This document shows positions 18,436-26,905 of a stretch of DNA of 64,000 bases, one piece after another. Under the pieces are notes generated by a model. That model was not told the DNA's origin and searched no databases. It saw only the letters and a list, made by a program, of their open reading frames with translations. The stretch spans positions 2,270,001 to 2,334,000 of the forward strand of contig NZ_CP100390.1 of NCBI RefSeq assembly GCF_026016465.1. Direction: 5' to 3'. Each line of letters starts with the position of its first letter. Position 1 is the first letter of the stretch. The position numbers and the translations under genes were made by a program. This stretch comes from Alkalimarinus alittae (GTDB lineage Bacteria; Pseudomonadota; Gammaproteobacteria; Pseudomonadales; Oleiphilaceae).

Positions 18436-18803
18436 ATGAAAACAGACATCGAATCACTCCCTGACGACCCTATTTTACTGAAGAAACTTCTCGCAGAAAG
18501 AGATGAGACTATCGCTTATCTTACTGAACAGTTTCGTTTAGCTCAGCATAAACAATTTGGTAAAAGCACTGAAGGCTACCCGGGTCAGGGTGAGTTATTT
18601 AATGAGGTGGAGCAATTAGCAGATGAGTCTGAAGCAGAGCCTACCGAAGCCGAAAAAGAGTCGATCACCTACGAGCGTAAAAAACCGGTTCGTAAACCTT
18701 TACCAAAAGACTTACCACGTGATGTCATCATTCACGACCTGGCAGACGAAGACAAAAGCTGTGATGACTGCGGTCATGAACTACATCGCATGGGTGAAAG
18801 AGC
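18436..18803 (+). pseudogene. tnpC: IS66 transposase TnpC, N-terminal part
   Basis: About 122 codons of TnpC: a coiled-coil N-terminus (LLKKLLAERDETIAYLTEQF), the QHKQFGKSTE box, and the zinc-finger-like DKSCDDCGHELHRMGE. The frame then enters the REP-like palindrome at 18804 and ends at 18839. The central catalytic region and C-terminus are absent. Confidence 0.85.
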
Positions 18804-18873
18804 AAAGGGGACGGAGGGATTTCTTTTTAACCAAATTTGATTTGATTAATATTTAATCCCTCCACCCCCCTTT
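18804..18873. repeat. REP/MITE-like imperfect palindrome
   Basis: Left arm aaaggggacggagggatt (18804-18821) and right arm aatccctccaccccccttt (18855-18873) are inverted, nearly identical copies around a 33-base A/T-rich centre. The ggggacggaggg core resembles palindromes mobilised by REP-associated tyrosine transposases. It sits exactly at the junction between tnpC and sbcC sequence. Confidence 0.55.
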
Positions 18874-18884
18874 TTCTCTTACTG

Positions 18885-19147
18885 TGCTATCTTTGGCACG
18901 TGATTTATCCGATGCGGTTCAGTCTTATGCGGGTGGAATTAAACTAGACACCCTATTTATCGACGAAGGCTTTAGCTGTCTCGATATAGAATCACTCGAC
19001 GCCGCAAAGAGTCTTAACAAACCTACAAGCTAGCGAACTTATGATAGGTCTCATTTCACACGTAACAGACTCAAAGAACAAATGGCAAATAGGATTGACG
19101 TTATTGGCAGCCGCACAGGAAGTGGTATAAGAATTATTTCGACATAG
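18885..19147 (+). pseudogene. sbcC: SbcC nuclease subunit, C-terminal remnant
   Basis: The sequence encodes LSLARDLSDAVQSYAGGIKL, then LFIDEGFSCLDIESLDAA, the Walker B and D-loop of the SbcC/Rad50 ABC ATPase. It then shifts frame to give GLISHVTDSK, and again to KEQMANRIDVIGSRTGSGIR with a stop at 19145-19147. That order and ending match the SbcC C-terminus. The first 90 percent of the gene and all of sbcD are missing. At least two frameshifts are present, so this is a relic of a host or element sbcCD operon cut by the IS66/REP rearrangement. Confidence 0.72.
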
Positions 19148-19267
19148 AGAGTACCTAATGCTTATCTCGTAACTACTTTAGTTAAGCCTAAATTTTATTT
19201 ATGTTTGCCAAAGAATAAACTTAATATGAGAAAGAAGTAAGGACTGAAATAAAGATAACAGCGGCTT

Positions 19268-20305
19268 CTACAAGCTACTATTTAGCGCCCTAACCCTGAG
19301 CCTTTCAGTACCCGAAAAATTCACGTCGATTATGTTATTGATCGCACGCAATTGATCTGCCTGACTAAGCCCGGAGTCAATAATCGCATCTCGTTGTTGT
19401 TTGTAGCCTGTTAAACGCTTCTGCCATTGCGCTCGGTCGTCGTCTAATTTTGCTAAGGCTTCTGCAGCCTCCGTTCCTAAAGACTCTTCTCTTATTTGAA
19501 AAACCGCTTCATTACTGAAACCTTCAGATTTCATTTTTTCTGCACGTGCATACAAGTTTCCATGCAATGAGACCTTTTTTCTAACAGACCTAATTTCTTC
19601 TGGAAGCGTTTGTTCTAGGGCATCTATATTTTGCCTCTTTGTTTCTTCATCCAATGCTTGGTCGCGGGTTATTTCTATGCGAGAGATCATGTAGTTATCA
19701 TAAAGCTCTTCTTGTTCGAAAAACTGCTGGTATTCGACCGGATCAAAGTAGCTTGACCTTAAAGCACTCAACTGAGATTTCTGATGCTTAATATTTTCAA
19801 TAGCTGAATTTGAGTGAACCAGTGGACTTGGTGCTTCTTGATCAATACTTACTAGTTCAATTTTATAGTCAACATAGCGTTTCAATAAGGATAAAGCCTG
19901 TTCTAGCGCAGGGGATTTCAATTGAGAGTCTAGTTCTGACTGAATTCTCTGAAGCACCTGCTCGAAAGGCTCTTCACCAATGGAAGATAAATAAAATTCA
20001 AACAATTCTTTTAAAGACTCATCTACCCGTAAATTGCCTTCACTATCTGTGAGAATATTTGTTTCATGCTCTATACCAGCTAATGACGGGACGTTATCTG
20101 AGTGAATTTTCACTATTTTATGATTAAGGGCATCATCAAGTAACCGCTGGTTTGTTGCTTTTGCAGATGTAATTGTTTCAGCGTTTCCTGCACCTACAGA
20201 AGTTACAGTGTCACCAAAGTGATTAGGTTTGCTAACAAGGTAGCTCGTTAACAAAACGACAGCTAGAAACAAGCTACTTGCGATGATCGTTTTTTTCGTG
20301 TTCAT
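19268..20305 (-). CDS. Lipase-specific foldase (Lif/LipB)
   Basis: A 345-residue membrane-anchored steric chaperone for secreted lipase. It has an N-terminal anchor (IIASSLFLAVVLLTSYLV), a variable linker, then the alpha-helical foldase domain. The motif region appears as ALSLLKRYVDYKIEL, SALRSSYFDPVEYQQFFEQE and the charged helices ending NFSGTERLRVRAL. The usual RxxFDY(F/C)LSALGE motif is seen only in part as LKELFEFYLSSIGEE at about residue 100. It lies 87 bases downstream of the lipase on the same strand, the usual lip-lif order. It acts in the periplasm before export by type II secretion. Confidence 0.9.
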   Translation of the reverse strand: MNTKKTIIASSLFLAVVLLTSYLVSKPNHFGDTVTSVGAGNAETITSAKATNQRLLDDALNHKIVKIHSDNVPSLAGIEHETNILTDSEGNLRVDESLKELFEFYLSSIGEEPFEQVLQRIQSELDSQLKSPALEQALSLLKRYVDYKIELVSIDQEAPSPLVHSNSAIENIKHQKSQLSALRSSYFDPVEYQQFFEQEELYDNYMISRIEITRDQALDEETKRQNIDALEQTLPEEIRSVRKKVSLHGNLYARAEKMKSEGFSNEAVFQIREESLGTEAAEALAKLDDDRAQWQKRLTGYKQQRDAIIDSGLSQADQLRAINNIIDVNFSGTERLRVRALNSSL

Positions 20306-20392
20306 AGTGTAAACCGCAGAGTTAGTTGAGATAAGTTTAATAAAGGATTGTTAGGGAGTAACAATCCTTCAATGTGCTAGCGGTAATTACAC

Positions 20393-21349
20393 TTACATAC
20401 CTGCCTTTTTTAGACGATTAGCATGGTTTTTGAAAACGGTTTTAGGGTTAGTTTCAAAAATAGAAACAAGGCCTAGAACGTGGTTATTAATATCAAGATG
20501 GTTCATGAAGTAATCATCACGCAATATTGAGCCGAAGTGACTGGAACAAATACCCGTAACACCATCGTTTGCTTCGTCAAATGCAAGACTGGTAATAGCA
20601 AATAATGCGTCTGAGATATCAAGACCACCGGTTAAATGCCCAGTACCGCCCCAAGAATATAACTTAATATTTTCACCGTTTATCGTAACATTCGATGGCC
20701 CAGCTCCACATTCTGATGCGGGTAAGCCAAGCGGAAAGTTAGCATTGAACTGTGCAGCACCAGCTTCATTAAATTCACCAAGCATTGCGTAAATATCAGA
20801 CTGATCTTTTTTATTATCAGAAAGTAAATTCACTAAATTACCAACCGTATTCGCAAATACTTCGAATAAAACGCCTTGCACAGATTCTGGCGGAGCAATA
20901 TCTGTTACCAAATCTGCAAGTGGTGAACCTGTATGTGGTGTCGCCATAGTCGTGACTGAAGCAACTAGGTCTGGACGAACATTCATAACGTAACGTGCCG
21001 TCATACCACCTTGGCTGTGGCCCATAAGATTAAACTTCTGAATACTACCACCAGACGCTGCCTGAATTTCTTCCAGTTGAGCAATAAGCGCCTCACCACG
21101 CATCGCAGAACTATCAAATGCATTAATCTTTGCTACATGAACTTCAGCACCTTTTGCTTCTAAACTAGCTGGAATTTGATACCAATAATCAATGCCTGCA
21201 ATCGTGTCGAAAGCAAAGATACCCGGTACTAGAACGATAGGGTGTTTTGTTTTTGTATAGCTAAAGAAATCGGAAAACCATCCGGCCTGTGCCTGAGATG
21301 AAAGCGCGATTGTTAATACCGTCGCTAAGGGAATTAATATTTTTTTCAT
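20393..21349 (-). CDS. Secreted triacylglycerol lipase
   Basis: A 318-residue family I lipase. A signal peptide (ILIPLATVLTIALSSQAQA) precedes KHPIVLVPGIFAFD (oxyanion-hole region). The nucleophile elbow is LMGHSQGGMTARYV at about residue 115. The C-terminal part includes DEANDGVTGICSSHFG (catalytic Asp region) and HLDINNHVLGL (catalytic His). Two Cys residues near the C-terminus could form the family disulfide. It hydrolyses long-chain triglycerides outside the cell after folding by the neighbouring Lif and export by type II secretion. An AraC regulator is divergent 291 bases away. Confidence 0.93.
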   Translation of the reverse strand: MKKILIPLATVLTIALSSQAQAGWFSDFFSYTKTKHPIVLVPGIFAFDTIAGIDYWYQIPASLEAKGAEVHVAKINAFDSSAMRGEALIAQLEEIQAASGGSIQKFNLMGHSQGGMTARYVMNVRPDLVASVTTMATPHTGSPLADLVTDIAPPESVQGVLFEVFANTVGNLVNLLSDNKKDQSDIYAMLGEFNEAGAAQFNANFPLGLPASECGAGPSNVTINGENIKLYSWGGTGHLTGGLDISDALFAITSLAFDEANDGVTGICSSHFGSILRDDYFMNHLDINNHVLGLVSIFETNPKTVFKNHANRLKKAGM

Positions 21350-21640
21350 AGTCTCGTCCTTAAAATATTATTTTTATTGCTGAAGGAATTTCAACATGGC
21401 AAGAATAGAATTTACGAAAAGGGCGACGCTTGTAAGATTTGATAATGTTTGTTTTTATCTGTTGAAATCGATAAACAGCTCACTAAAAGGGAATGATGTG
21501 GGTGAGCTTGAACTTTTTATCTTTTATAGTATACAGGTGTAAGCTGTATTGTGGTTTTTTATAGGGCCTTGTTTAGCGATAGCAGTAACCAACTTTAAGC
21601 TGCATAGCAACAAAAAAATGAGTCAATATCGAGTGATATT

Positions 21641-22441
21641 ATGGTGCATAACATTAACCCATCCTTGTTATATCTATGGGATAAGCGAACGCTATATATT
21701 GGCCCCTTGTTTGAAACTCTAGATCTATCACAAGGTGCAGCAGCCTTAGTGGTTGCCCTAGATAAACCTATAACCTTTCAAACAAAAGAACAATTAGAGC
21801 CAATAGAATGCTGGAGTTTGCTTTTACCAGCAGGTATGTCCGTTCGTGTAGAGACCCATAATGCGATTATTGTGAACTGCAATTTGGACCCGCTTGGCGT
21901 CGATTATTCTTCATTATCACGATTGATGCAGAAACATGAGAATGGGATAGGATATCAATTATTTTGTGAAGATGAGTTTATTGCTGACTTTTGGGAAATG
22001 TATCGATCACAATTAGAATCGAAGCCTGCATACGAATACATTGAGCACCTACTAACCAAGAATAATCAGGCTTGTATGGATTGCTACGACACTGATCCGC
22101 GCGTTGTGGAAGTAATAAAATTAATTAAACAAACAATAGGTGATAATTTATCACTTGATGACCTTGCGTTAGCTGTCAACCTATCAGCCTCACGCTTAGT
22201 TCAATTATTTAAGCAACAAACTGGTGTTCCAATTCGCCGCTATCGCCTATGGCATCGATTATATGTAACAGCTATTTTAGTCGGTCAGGGAGAAAATTTA
22301 ACAGAGGCGGCGGTTGCGGCTGGCTTTAATGACTCATCACACTATTGCCACACTTTCAGGTCAATGTTGGGCTTTACGCCATCCTTTCTCTTAGCTCAAC
22401 CGAATAAGCTTCGGATAATTATTCCTGACGAAACAAACTGA
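21641..22441 (+). CDS. AraC-family transcriptional regulator
   Basis: A 266-residue protein. The C-terminal AraC DNA-binding domain has two helix-turn-helices, LSLDDLALAVNLSASRLVQL and LTEAAVAAGFNDSSHYCHTF, with FRSMLGFTPS closing the domain. The N-terminal domain resembles ligand-sensing AraC halves but the ligand is not evident. It is divergent from the lipase operon, so lipase control is a reasonable guess. The A/T-rich region 21350-21640 carries both promoters, but no clear operator was identified. Confidence 0.88.
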   Translation: MVHNINPSLLYLWDKRTLYIGPLFETLDLSQGAAALVVALDKPITFQTKEQLEPIECWSLLLPAGMSVRVETHNAIIVNCNLDPLGVDYSSLSRLMQKHENGIGYQLFCEDEFIADFWEMYRSQLESKPAYEYIEHLLTKNNQACMDCYDTDPRVVEVIKLIKQTIGDNLSLDDLALAVNLSASRLVQLFKQQTGVPIRRYRLWHRLYVTAILVGQGENLTEAAVAAGFNDSSHYCHTFRSMLGFTPSFLLAQPNKLRIIIPDETN

Positions 22442-22671
22442 GACAAACCAACTATTAAAGAAAATAACTTGCTCTTCACCTTTTCAGATGAACTCGAACA
22501 TCCGCTGATATCCTAAAAAAATACATATGAAAAACAATTAATCAGATTTCAGACATTGAGATAAGCTGAGCCAAAGAAACGATCGCTAATGATAGCGGGC
22601 TTTTAAAGAATAATCTGGAGTTTTAAAGAGAGTGGATATGTAGCAACAAATGGCTGTGCAGAACAACATAT
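22442..22671. other. Intergenic region without features
   Basis: Between the convergent AraC and helicase genes. No gene was recognised. A terminator follows at 22672. Confidence 0.5.
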
Positions 22672-22697
22672 AAAGTGAGCAAAATTCTCACTTTTTA
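22672..22697 (+). terminator. Small hairpin terminator after AraC gene
   Basis: Stem aaagtgag (22672-22679) and ctcacttt (22687-22694) followed by TT, with the adjoining A/T sequence allowing use from both sides. It is placed between two convergent genes. Confidence 0.5.
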
Positions 22698-22792
22698 GTC
22701 GACCATTTTTATTTATTATTCTAAGTCATTGTTATTTATTGTTTTTATCAGGCATTAAGATTTTCTAGTAAATTTAGTACTTTCACATTGAT

Positions 22793-25159
22793 CTAGACCA
22801 ATGATCCCTGAATAAAACCATCCGATCCTGACTCGAAAACAGTATAACCTAAGGCTCTATAACCTTTCTGGCGACGCTGAAACATTCTTTGCAACATTGG
22901 AAGCTGATTATCCACATAGTCATAAATGACGACTTTTTCTTTCCCTTCCGCTGTACGATGAATACGACCAGCATATTGAGCTAACGACCCTTTCCAGGAA
23001 ATCGGAAGCGCTAGAAATAGTGTGTCGAGTTTTGGAAGGTCAAACCCTTCTCCAATGTATTTACCTGTCGCTATCAGCACTTGTGATTCATCCAAGGATG
23101 CCATTGCATCTTTGCGTTCTTTCACTTTCATTCCCCCACGAAGAACAGTGAATGAAATACTTTTATCTTTCAATAGATCACTGAGTAGCTCAACATGCTC
23201 GCGCCTTTCTGTTAGCAGGATTGGGTTACGACCTTCGTTGACAGAAAGCGCCACATCATTAATGATTTGTTGGTTTCTGCTCTCACTCTCCATTAACCAC
23301 CGATATACCTCAGCAATATGAGGTCGAGATTCAGGATTCAACATCTCTGTTGGCGGAATGCTAGAAATAAGTTTAGTAATAACCCTCTGATCAAACTGGT
23401 TTTGTTTTGATGAAGCAACAGCATGCCGAATAGGCCCTGCATGCATAAATATAATGGGTTGATGGCCATCCTGCCTTTGAGGTGTTGCGGTCACACCCAG
23501 AACATATTTCGCATGAATTTCATTAAGCAAACGCTCATAGTTGGGTGCAGAAATGTGGTGACATTCATCAATAATGACTTGGCCATACTCGAAAACCGCA
23601 GGGTCCACGGTATTGTCGGTTCGATTGATTAGGCTTTGGTACGTTGCCACATCAATCATCCCGGTAGCCTTTCGTTTACCTCCACCTATAACGCCAATCT
23701 CGGCATTATCTAAAAACATCGACAAGCGCTCCTTCCATTGGTCCAGCAGCTGTCGACTATGCACAAGTATCAGTGTGTTTACTTTACGTTTATGAATTAC
23801 ACCAATCGCAGTAATCGTTTTTCCAAAAGCTGTCGGTGCGTGCAACACCCCCACATCATGTTGACTTAGGGCCTTCACGGCAGATTTCTGGTCAGGCCTC
23901 AGTTCCCCTTTAAACTTGATGCCTTTCTGTTTTTGTCCTGTTTGTCTCTTTTCATCAATTTCTATCTGAATTTCTTGCTGGTTTAGGATTTCCGTAACCT
24001 CGTCAAAACAACCTCTTGGTAAACACAGATAGCCTTGTTCAATGGTCGCCAAACAAATGAAGCGAGGAATGCCGTTGGTTGAAAAACGCAGCGCTTGAGT
24101 TTTAAAGAACACAGGGTTGGAGAAACTGGCAACGCGCTTCATTCTCGCAATTAGAGCCTGGGGCATTCCTTCGATGGGGATGTAGATCTTGTTTGCCAAA
24201 ACAACGGCAACTTTGAGAGGGCAGCCTTCAATTTTATCCTTTTTAACAGGGAAAGATTTCTCCCAAGGTTTTAGGTCTAGACTATTGTCTGAGTTGTCTT
24301 CGAGTTGATCCAACAAATCATATAGCTCACGTCGACTTACCCTTTTTACTTTAGCTAACTCTGCCCATTGATCTGTATCAGCTTTAAACTGCTCATCAAT
24401 AAATACTGAATTTCCAACTTTTCTAGGTTCATTCTGTAAGGGCAGTGCAATAAGATTTCCTAAGCCGCCTTCAGGCATGGTGTCTTGATTAGGAAACAGT
24501 CGGTCATAAGACTCAAAGGATAAACCGGCATGTTTCTCCATTGCTTTATCTAATAGCGAAAAACCTAATCTTCGAGCATCTTTCGCAGGAACGGTTTCTT
24601 CAAAGAATACCCAAACATGCGCACCGTTACCGGATCGAGATCGCTCAACGAGAACTGGTAAAGAAAAGTCTAAACAAATTTCTCTATATGCAGTGATGGA
24701 TTGCTGCCAATCTGACTTATCGAAATCTACCGCTAATAACCAGCAATCATCACCCTGTAAAAGAGGGTATAAACCAACAGTATGTTTGCCGGCAAGGTGA
24801 TCATAGATAACCGCATAATCAATAGCACTTAATGCTCTATGCTGGCAGTCACCGCATTTTATACGAGGCTTGTGACAAATCCCTTGGCGCCATTCGTTGC
24901 TGCATGCAACGGCATAGCCACTTCGGCCCTGCTTGTTTTCCCATCGTCGAGAAAATATATCGGTTCGGCCTTTAAAGAGGCAGGAAAACAAAGCCACTTT
25001 GTCATCCACGCTGAGTGTTTCGATTTGAATAGCGGGTATCTGTTTTTCCGTAAATTGGTTCTGAAGAAGGTGCTTACGCTCGAGCAAGGCAGATTTTTCT
25101 TTTTCTATAGCTGCCAATTGAGTTTCTATATGTGCTAATTCTTGCTCTAGGGAGTCCAT
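22793..25159 (-). CDS. TOTE-type primase fused to superfamily 2 helicase
   Basis: A 788-residue protein with three parts. Residues 1-45 form a coiled coil. Residues about 55-260 match the archaeo-eukaryotic primase-like domain of TOTE conflict systems: a zinc cluster (CHKPRIKCGDCQ), the metal-binding LLAVDFDKSDW, and RSGNGAHVWVFF. Residues about 420-760 are an SF2 helicase with Walker A HAPTAFGKT, DECHH, TATPQR, and motif VI QYAGRIHRTAEG. TOTE proteins are predicted to act in conflict between mobile elements and hosts. It stands alone here, and the upstream exonuclease gene is only a fragment. The gene looks intact. Confidence 0.85.
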   Translation of the reverse strand: MDSLEQELAHIETQLAAIEKEKSALLERKHLLQNQFTEKQIPAIQIETLSVDDKVALFSCLFKGRTDIFSRRWENKQGRSGYAVACSNEWRQGICHKPRIKCGDCQHRALSAIDYAVIYDHLAGKHTVGLYPLLQGDDCWLLAVDFDKSDWQQSITAYREICLDFSLPVLVERSRSGNGAHVWVFFEETVPAKDARRLGFSLLDKAMEKHAGLSFESYDRLFPNQDTMPEGGLGNLIALPLQNEPRKVGNSVFIDEQFKADTDQWAELAKVKRVSRRELYDLLDQLEDNSDNSLDLKPWEKSFPVKKDKIEGCPLKVAVVLANKIYIPIEGMPQALIARMKRVASFSNPVFFKTQALRFSTNGIPRFICLATIEQGYLCLPRGCFDEVTEILNQQEIQIEIDEKRQTGQKQKGIKFKGELRPDQKSAVKALSQHDVGVLHAPTAFGKTITAIGVIHKRKVNTLILVHSRQLLDQWKERLSMFLDNAEIGVIGGGKRKATGMIDVATYQSLINRTDNTVDPAVFEYGQVIIDECHHISAPNYERLLNEIHAKYVLGVTATPQRQDGHQPIIFMHAGPIRHAVASSKQNQFDQRVITKLISSIPPTEMLNPESRPHIAEVYRWLMESESRNQQIINDVALSVNEGRNPILLTERREHVELLSDLLKDKSISFTVLRGGMKVKERKDAMASLDESQVLIATGKYIGEGFDLPKLDTLFLALPISWKGSLAQYAGRIHRTAEGKEKVVIYDYVDNQLPMLQRMFQRRQKGYRALGYTVFESGSDGFIQGSLV

Positions 25160-25228
25160 ATTTCATCCTGCAATAGCAGTCAGTCTAATCCATTTAGGTC
25201 ATTATGCTTGTCACCAATTCAATATGCC

Positions 25229-25277
25229 AAACTGAGACCTTTGCACGACGTCACGAGCGTAGCAAAGGTCTCAAACT
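25229..25277. repeat. Hairpin flanked by 5-bp direct repeats
   Basis: Perfect arms gagacctttgc (25234-25244) and gcaaaggtctc (25262-25272) surround a 17-base centre. The identical pentamer aaact lies immediately on each side (25229-25233, 25273-25277). The layout is that of a very short inverted-repeat element with a target-site duplication, or a solo IS hairpin. Confidence 0.5.
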
Positions 25278-25447
25278 ATATTGATACCAGAAAATAGTGC
25301 TCTACAATAGCTGGTCGTGAAAGTTATTATGCCGAAATTACTTGTCAAACCATGGAATTTTCCGGTTGTATCAGTTTTGATGGTAAAATATTAATACAGG
25401 TTTGTGTTCTAAATGTGATTTTTACTAACTGGAGCAAACTACCAAAA

Positions 25448-25672
25448 ATGATAATTTTTGATGTAGAAGCAAGCGGTTTATCAGACGATAGCTACCCAAT
25501 TGAAGTCGCTTGGCAAGATAGCAATGATCCAGAGTGCTTCGACAGTTTTCTGATTAATCCGAATGAAACCTGGAAGCATTGGGATGATTACGCAGAGATA
25601 GATAATGCACTAATGACTTTAGAGAATGACATTTCAAAATTCCTCATAACAATTCATGGTATAAGTCGATAA
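25448..25672 (+). pseudogene. Truncated DnaQ-like 3'-5' exonuclease
   Basis: Seventy-four codons. The start MIIFDVEASGLSDDSYPIEV is the Exo I motif (D-x-E) of a small DEDD exonuclease family. ATG at 25448 is chosen because the motif begins there; an earlier ATG would add an unrelated tail. After WDDYAE the sequence is altered, and IHGISR, a motif found in the centre of these proteins, is followed by a stop. Exo II and III motifs are absent. It lies upstream of and divergent to the TOTE gene. Confidence 0.65.
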
Positions 25673-25696
25673 CTAACCCGTTACCTGACGAAAAAA

Positions 25697-26077
25697 CTAA
25701 ACCTGAAAAGACTGAGGAATTAACTTTGGCGGCCGCTTTAGGCCAGTTAAAATACAGGAATTGTAATATTTATCGGCTCTATGAACCCATATATCATTAT
25801 GATGCACAAAATTTATTGCGCCATACGAAAACAAACAACAACCACTACATGAGGGACCAGAACTGTGATGACAATTCTGCGCTAAACTTTCGGTAAGATC
25901 TTCATCTACATGTACATGCGCAGTTGAAACCGAATGGTCAAAGTGCATATCAGTAGTTTTCTCGAAAGAAGAAATAATTTCAGAATCAATCACCCCCACA
26001 TCAGCCAATATACTACTGTACGCTAAACCAACAGTTATCAAGAGAGCTAGGGCAATGAACCTGAATATAAAAGCCAT
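25697..26077 (-). CDS. Small secreted His/Cys-rich protein, DUF2946-like
   Basis: A 126-residue protein with a signal peptide (FIALALLITVGLAYSSILA), a His/Ser-rich linker (FDHSVSTAHVHVDED), the cluster NCHHSSGPSCSGCCLFSYGA near residue 70, and a C-terminal LKRPPKLIP. It shares its layout with the genes at 14.0 and 54.4 kb but little direct identity. Metal binding by the Cys/His cluster is likely. No MerR-type promoter is visible upstream, unlike the other two. It could also be a monotopic membrane protein. Confidence 0.6.
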   Translation of the reverse strand: MAFIFRFIALALLITVGLAYSSILADVGVIDSEIISSFEKTTDMHFDHSVSTAHVHVDEDLTESLAQNCHHSSGPSCSGCCLFSYGAINFVHHNDIWVHRADKYYNSCILTGLKRPPKLIPQSFQV

Positions 26078-26215
26078 CTACCGATCCAATTTACAAACAC
26101 ATTAATAGAAACCTTTTGTCTATTAGGTTAGTACATTTCAATTAAGTTCACCATAAGTTGATATTAATTATCGTTCTTCCTTCTAACTAAATTTTAGCCA
26201 TAACCCTGCTGGATA

Positions 26216-26905
26216 TCACTTTTGTGAAAAAGTAATATCACCGTAGTAGGAAACTACCTTACCTTCACTATTATCAGTATCAGTCATCAAAGCGACCACA
26301 TGAATATATCGCACTTCTGAACCAAACAATTTTCTAAAATCTTCATAGACATTGCGTTTTTCTTCGTACCACGTTTCTAGCTGGTCATCGGAAGAACGTA
26401 TTGCATACATTCGTGCGCTACTTCCTGCAAAGGCATTCGGCCAGGATGTACCCTTTGGCAAATTACTCGACCAAACATAATTTATTGCTTTAGTATTCCA
26501 AAAAAATAGGCCTCCAGATACTACAACATATATCCTTGCTGCATAGTCATCACCAGATTTTTGTTTTTCATCCATTTGGCCTAATCTATTTGAAACGCGC
26601 CAACGCCAAGTCAGATAAGGGTATTTTTTAATATCTACAGTAATTTTTTTTACTAACCCTGATGCACTGGCTTTACTGTCAGCTTTAAGAGCAGTTGTGT
26701 CACCCAACTGAACAAAAACATAGCTTGTTTTACCATTAAAGAGCTTTTCCTCCCATCCTTCCAATCCTCCGCTCGAAAATTTTCCAACAGGAATGGTGCC
26801 ACCTGTTTCCGCCTGTGCGATACAAGCAAGTATTATTGAAAGAAAAAAATAAAATAATACTTTTAATGTAACCCTAGCTCTTATGTACCGGAACATTAGC
26901 TTCAT
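26216..26905 (-). CDS. DUF3047 family secreted protein
   Basis: A 229-residue protein. The ATG at 26905 is preferred because it overlaps the stop of the upstream gene (atga), and because a signal peptide (VLFYFFLSIILACIAQA) begins there. The mature part contains LTWRWRVSNRLGQ, DDYAARIYVVVSGGL, INYVWSSNLPKGTSWPNAF and YGDITF, the core of DUF3047. The function of DUF3047 is unknown. It is probably a periplasmic beta-rich protein and is co-transcribed with a phospholipase D-type enzyme and a hydrolase. Confidence 0.85.
   Translation of the reverse strand: MKLMFRYIRARVTLKVLFYFFLSIILACIAQAETGGTIPVGKFSSGGLEGWEEKLFNGKTSYVFVQLGDTTALKADSKASASGLVKKITVDIKKYPYLTWRWRVSNRLGQMDEKQKSGDDYAARIYVVVSGGLFFWNTKAINYVWSSNLPKGTSWPNAFAGSSARMYAIRSSDDQLETWYEEKRNVYEDFRKLFGSEVRYIHVVALMTDTDNSEGKVVSYYGDITFSQK

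Larger units (their letters stand above)
17639..18803 (+). mobile_element. IS66-family insertion sequence, truncated
   Basis: The left terminus gtaagcgtcacgcgaagc at 17639 has the gtaagcg start that IS66-family ends share. It interrupts the His-rich gene. tnpA, tnpB and the first third of tnpC follow in the standard order. The element breaks off at about 18803, where a REP-like palindrome and then sbcC sequence begin. The right end was not found. Confidence 0.8.
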
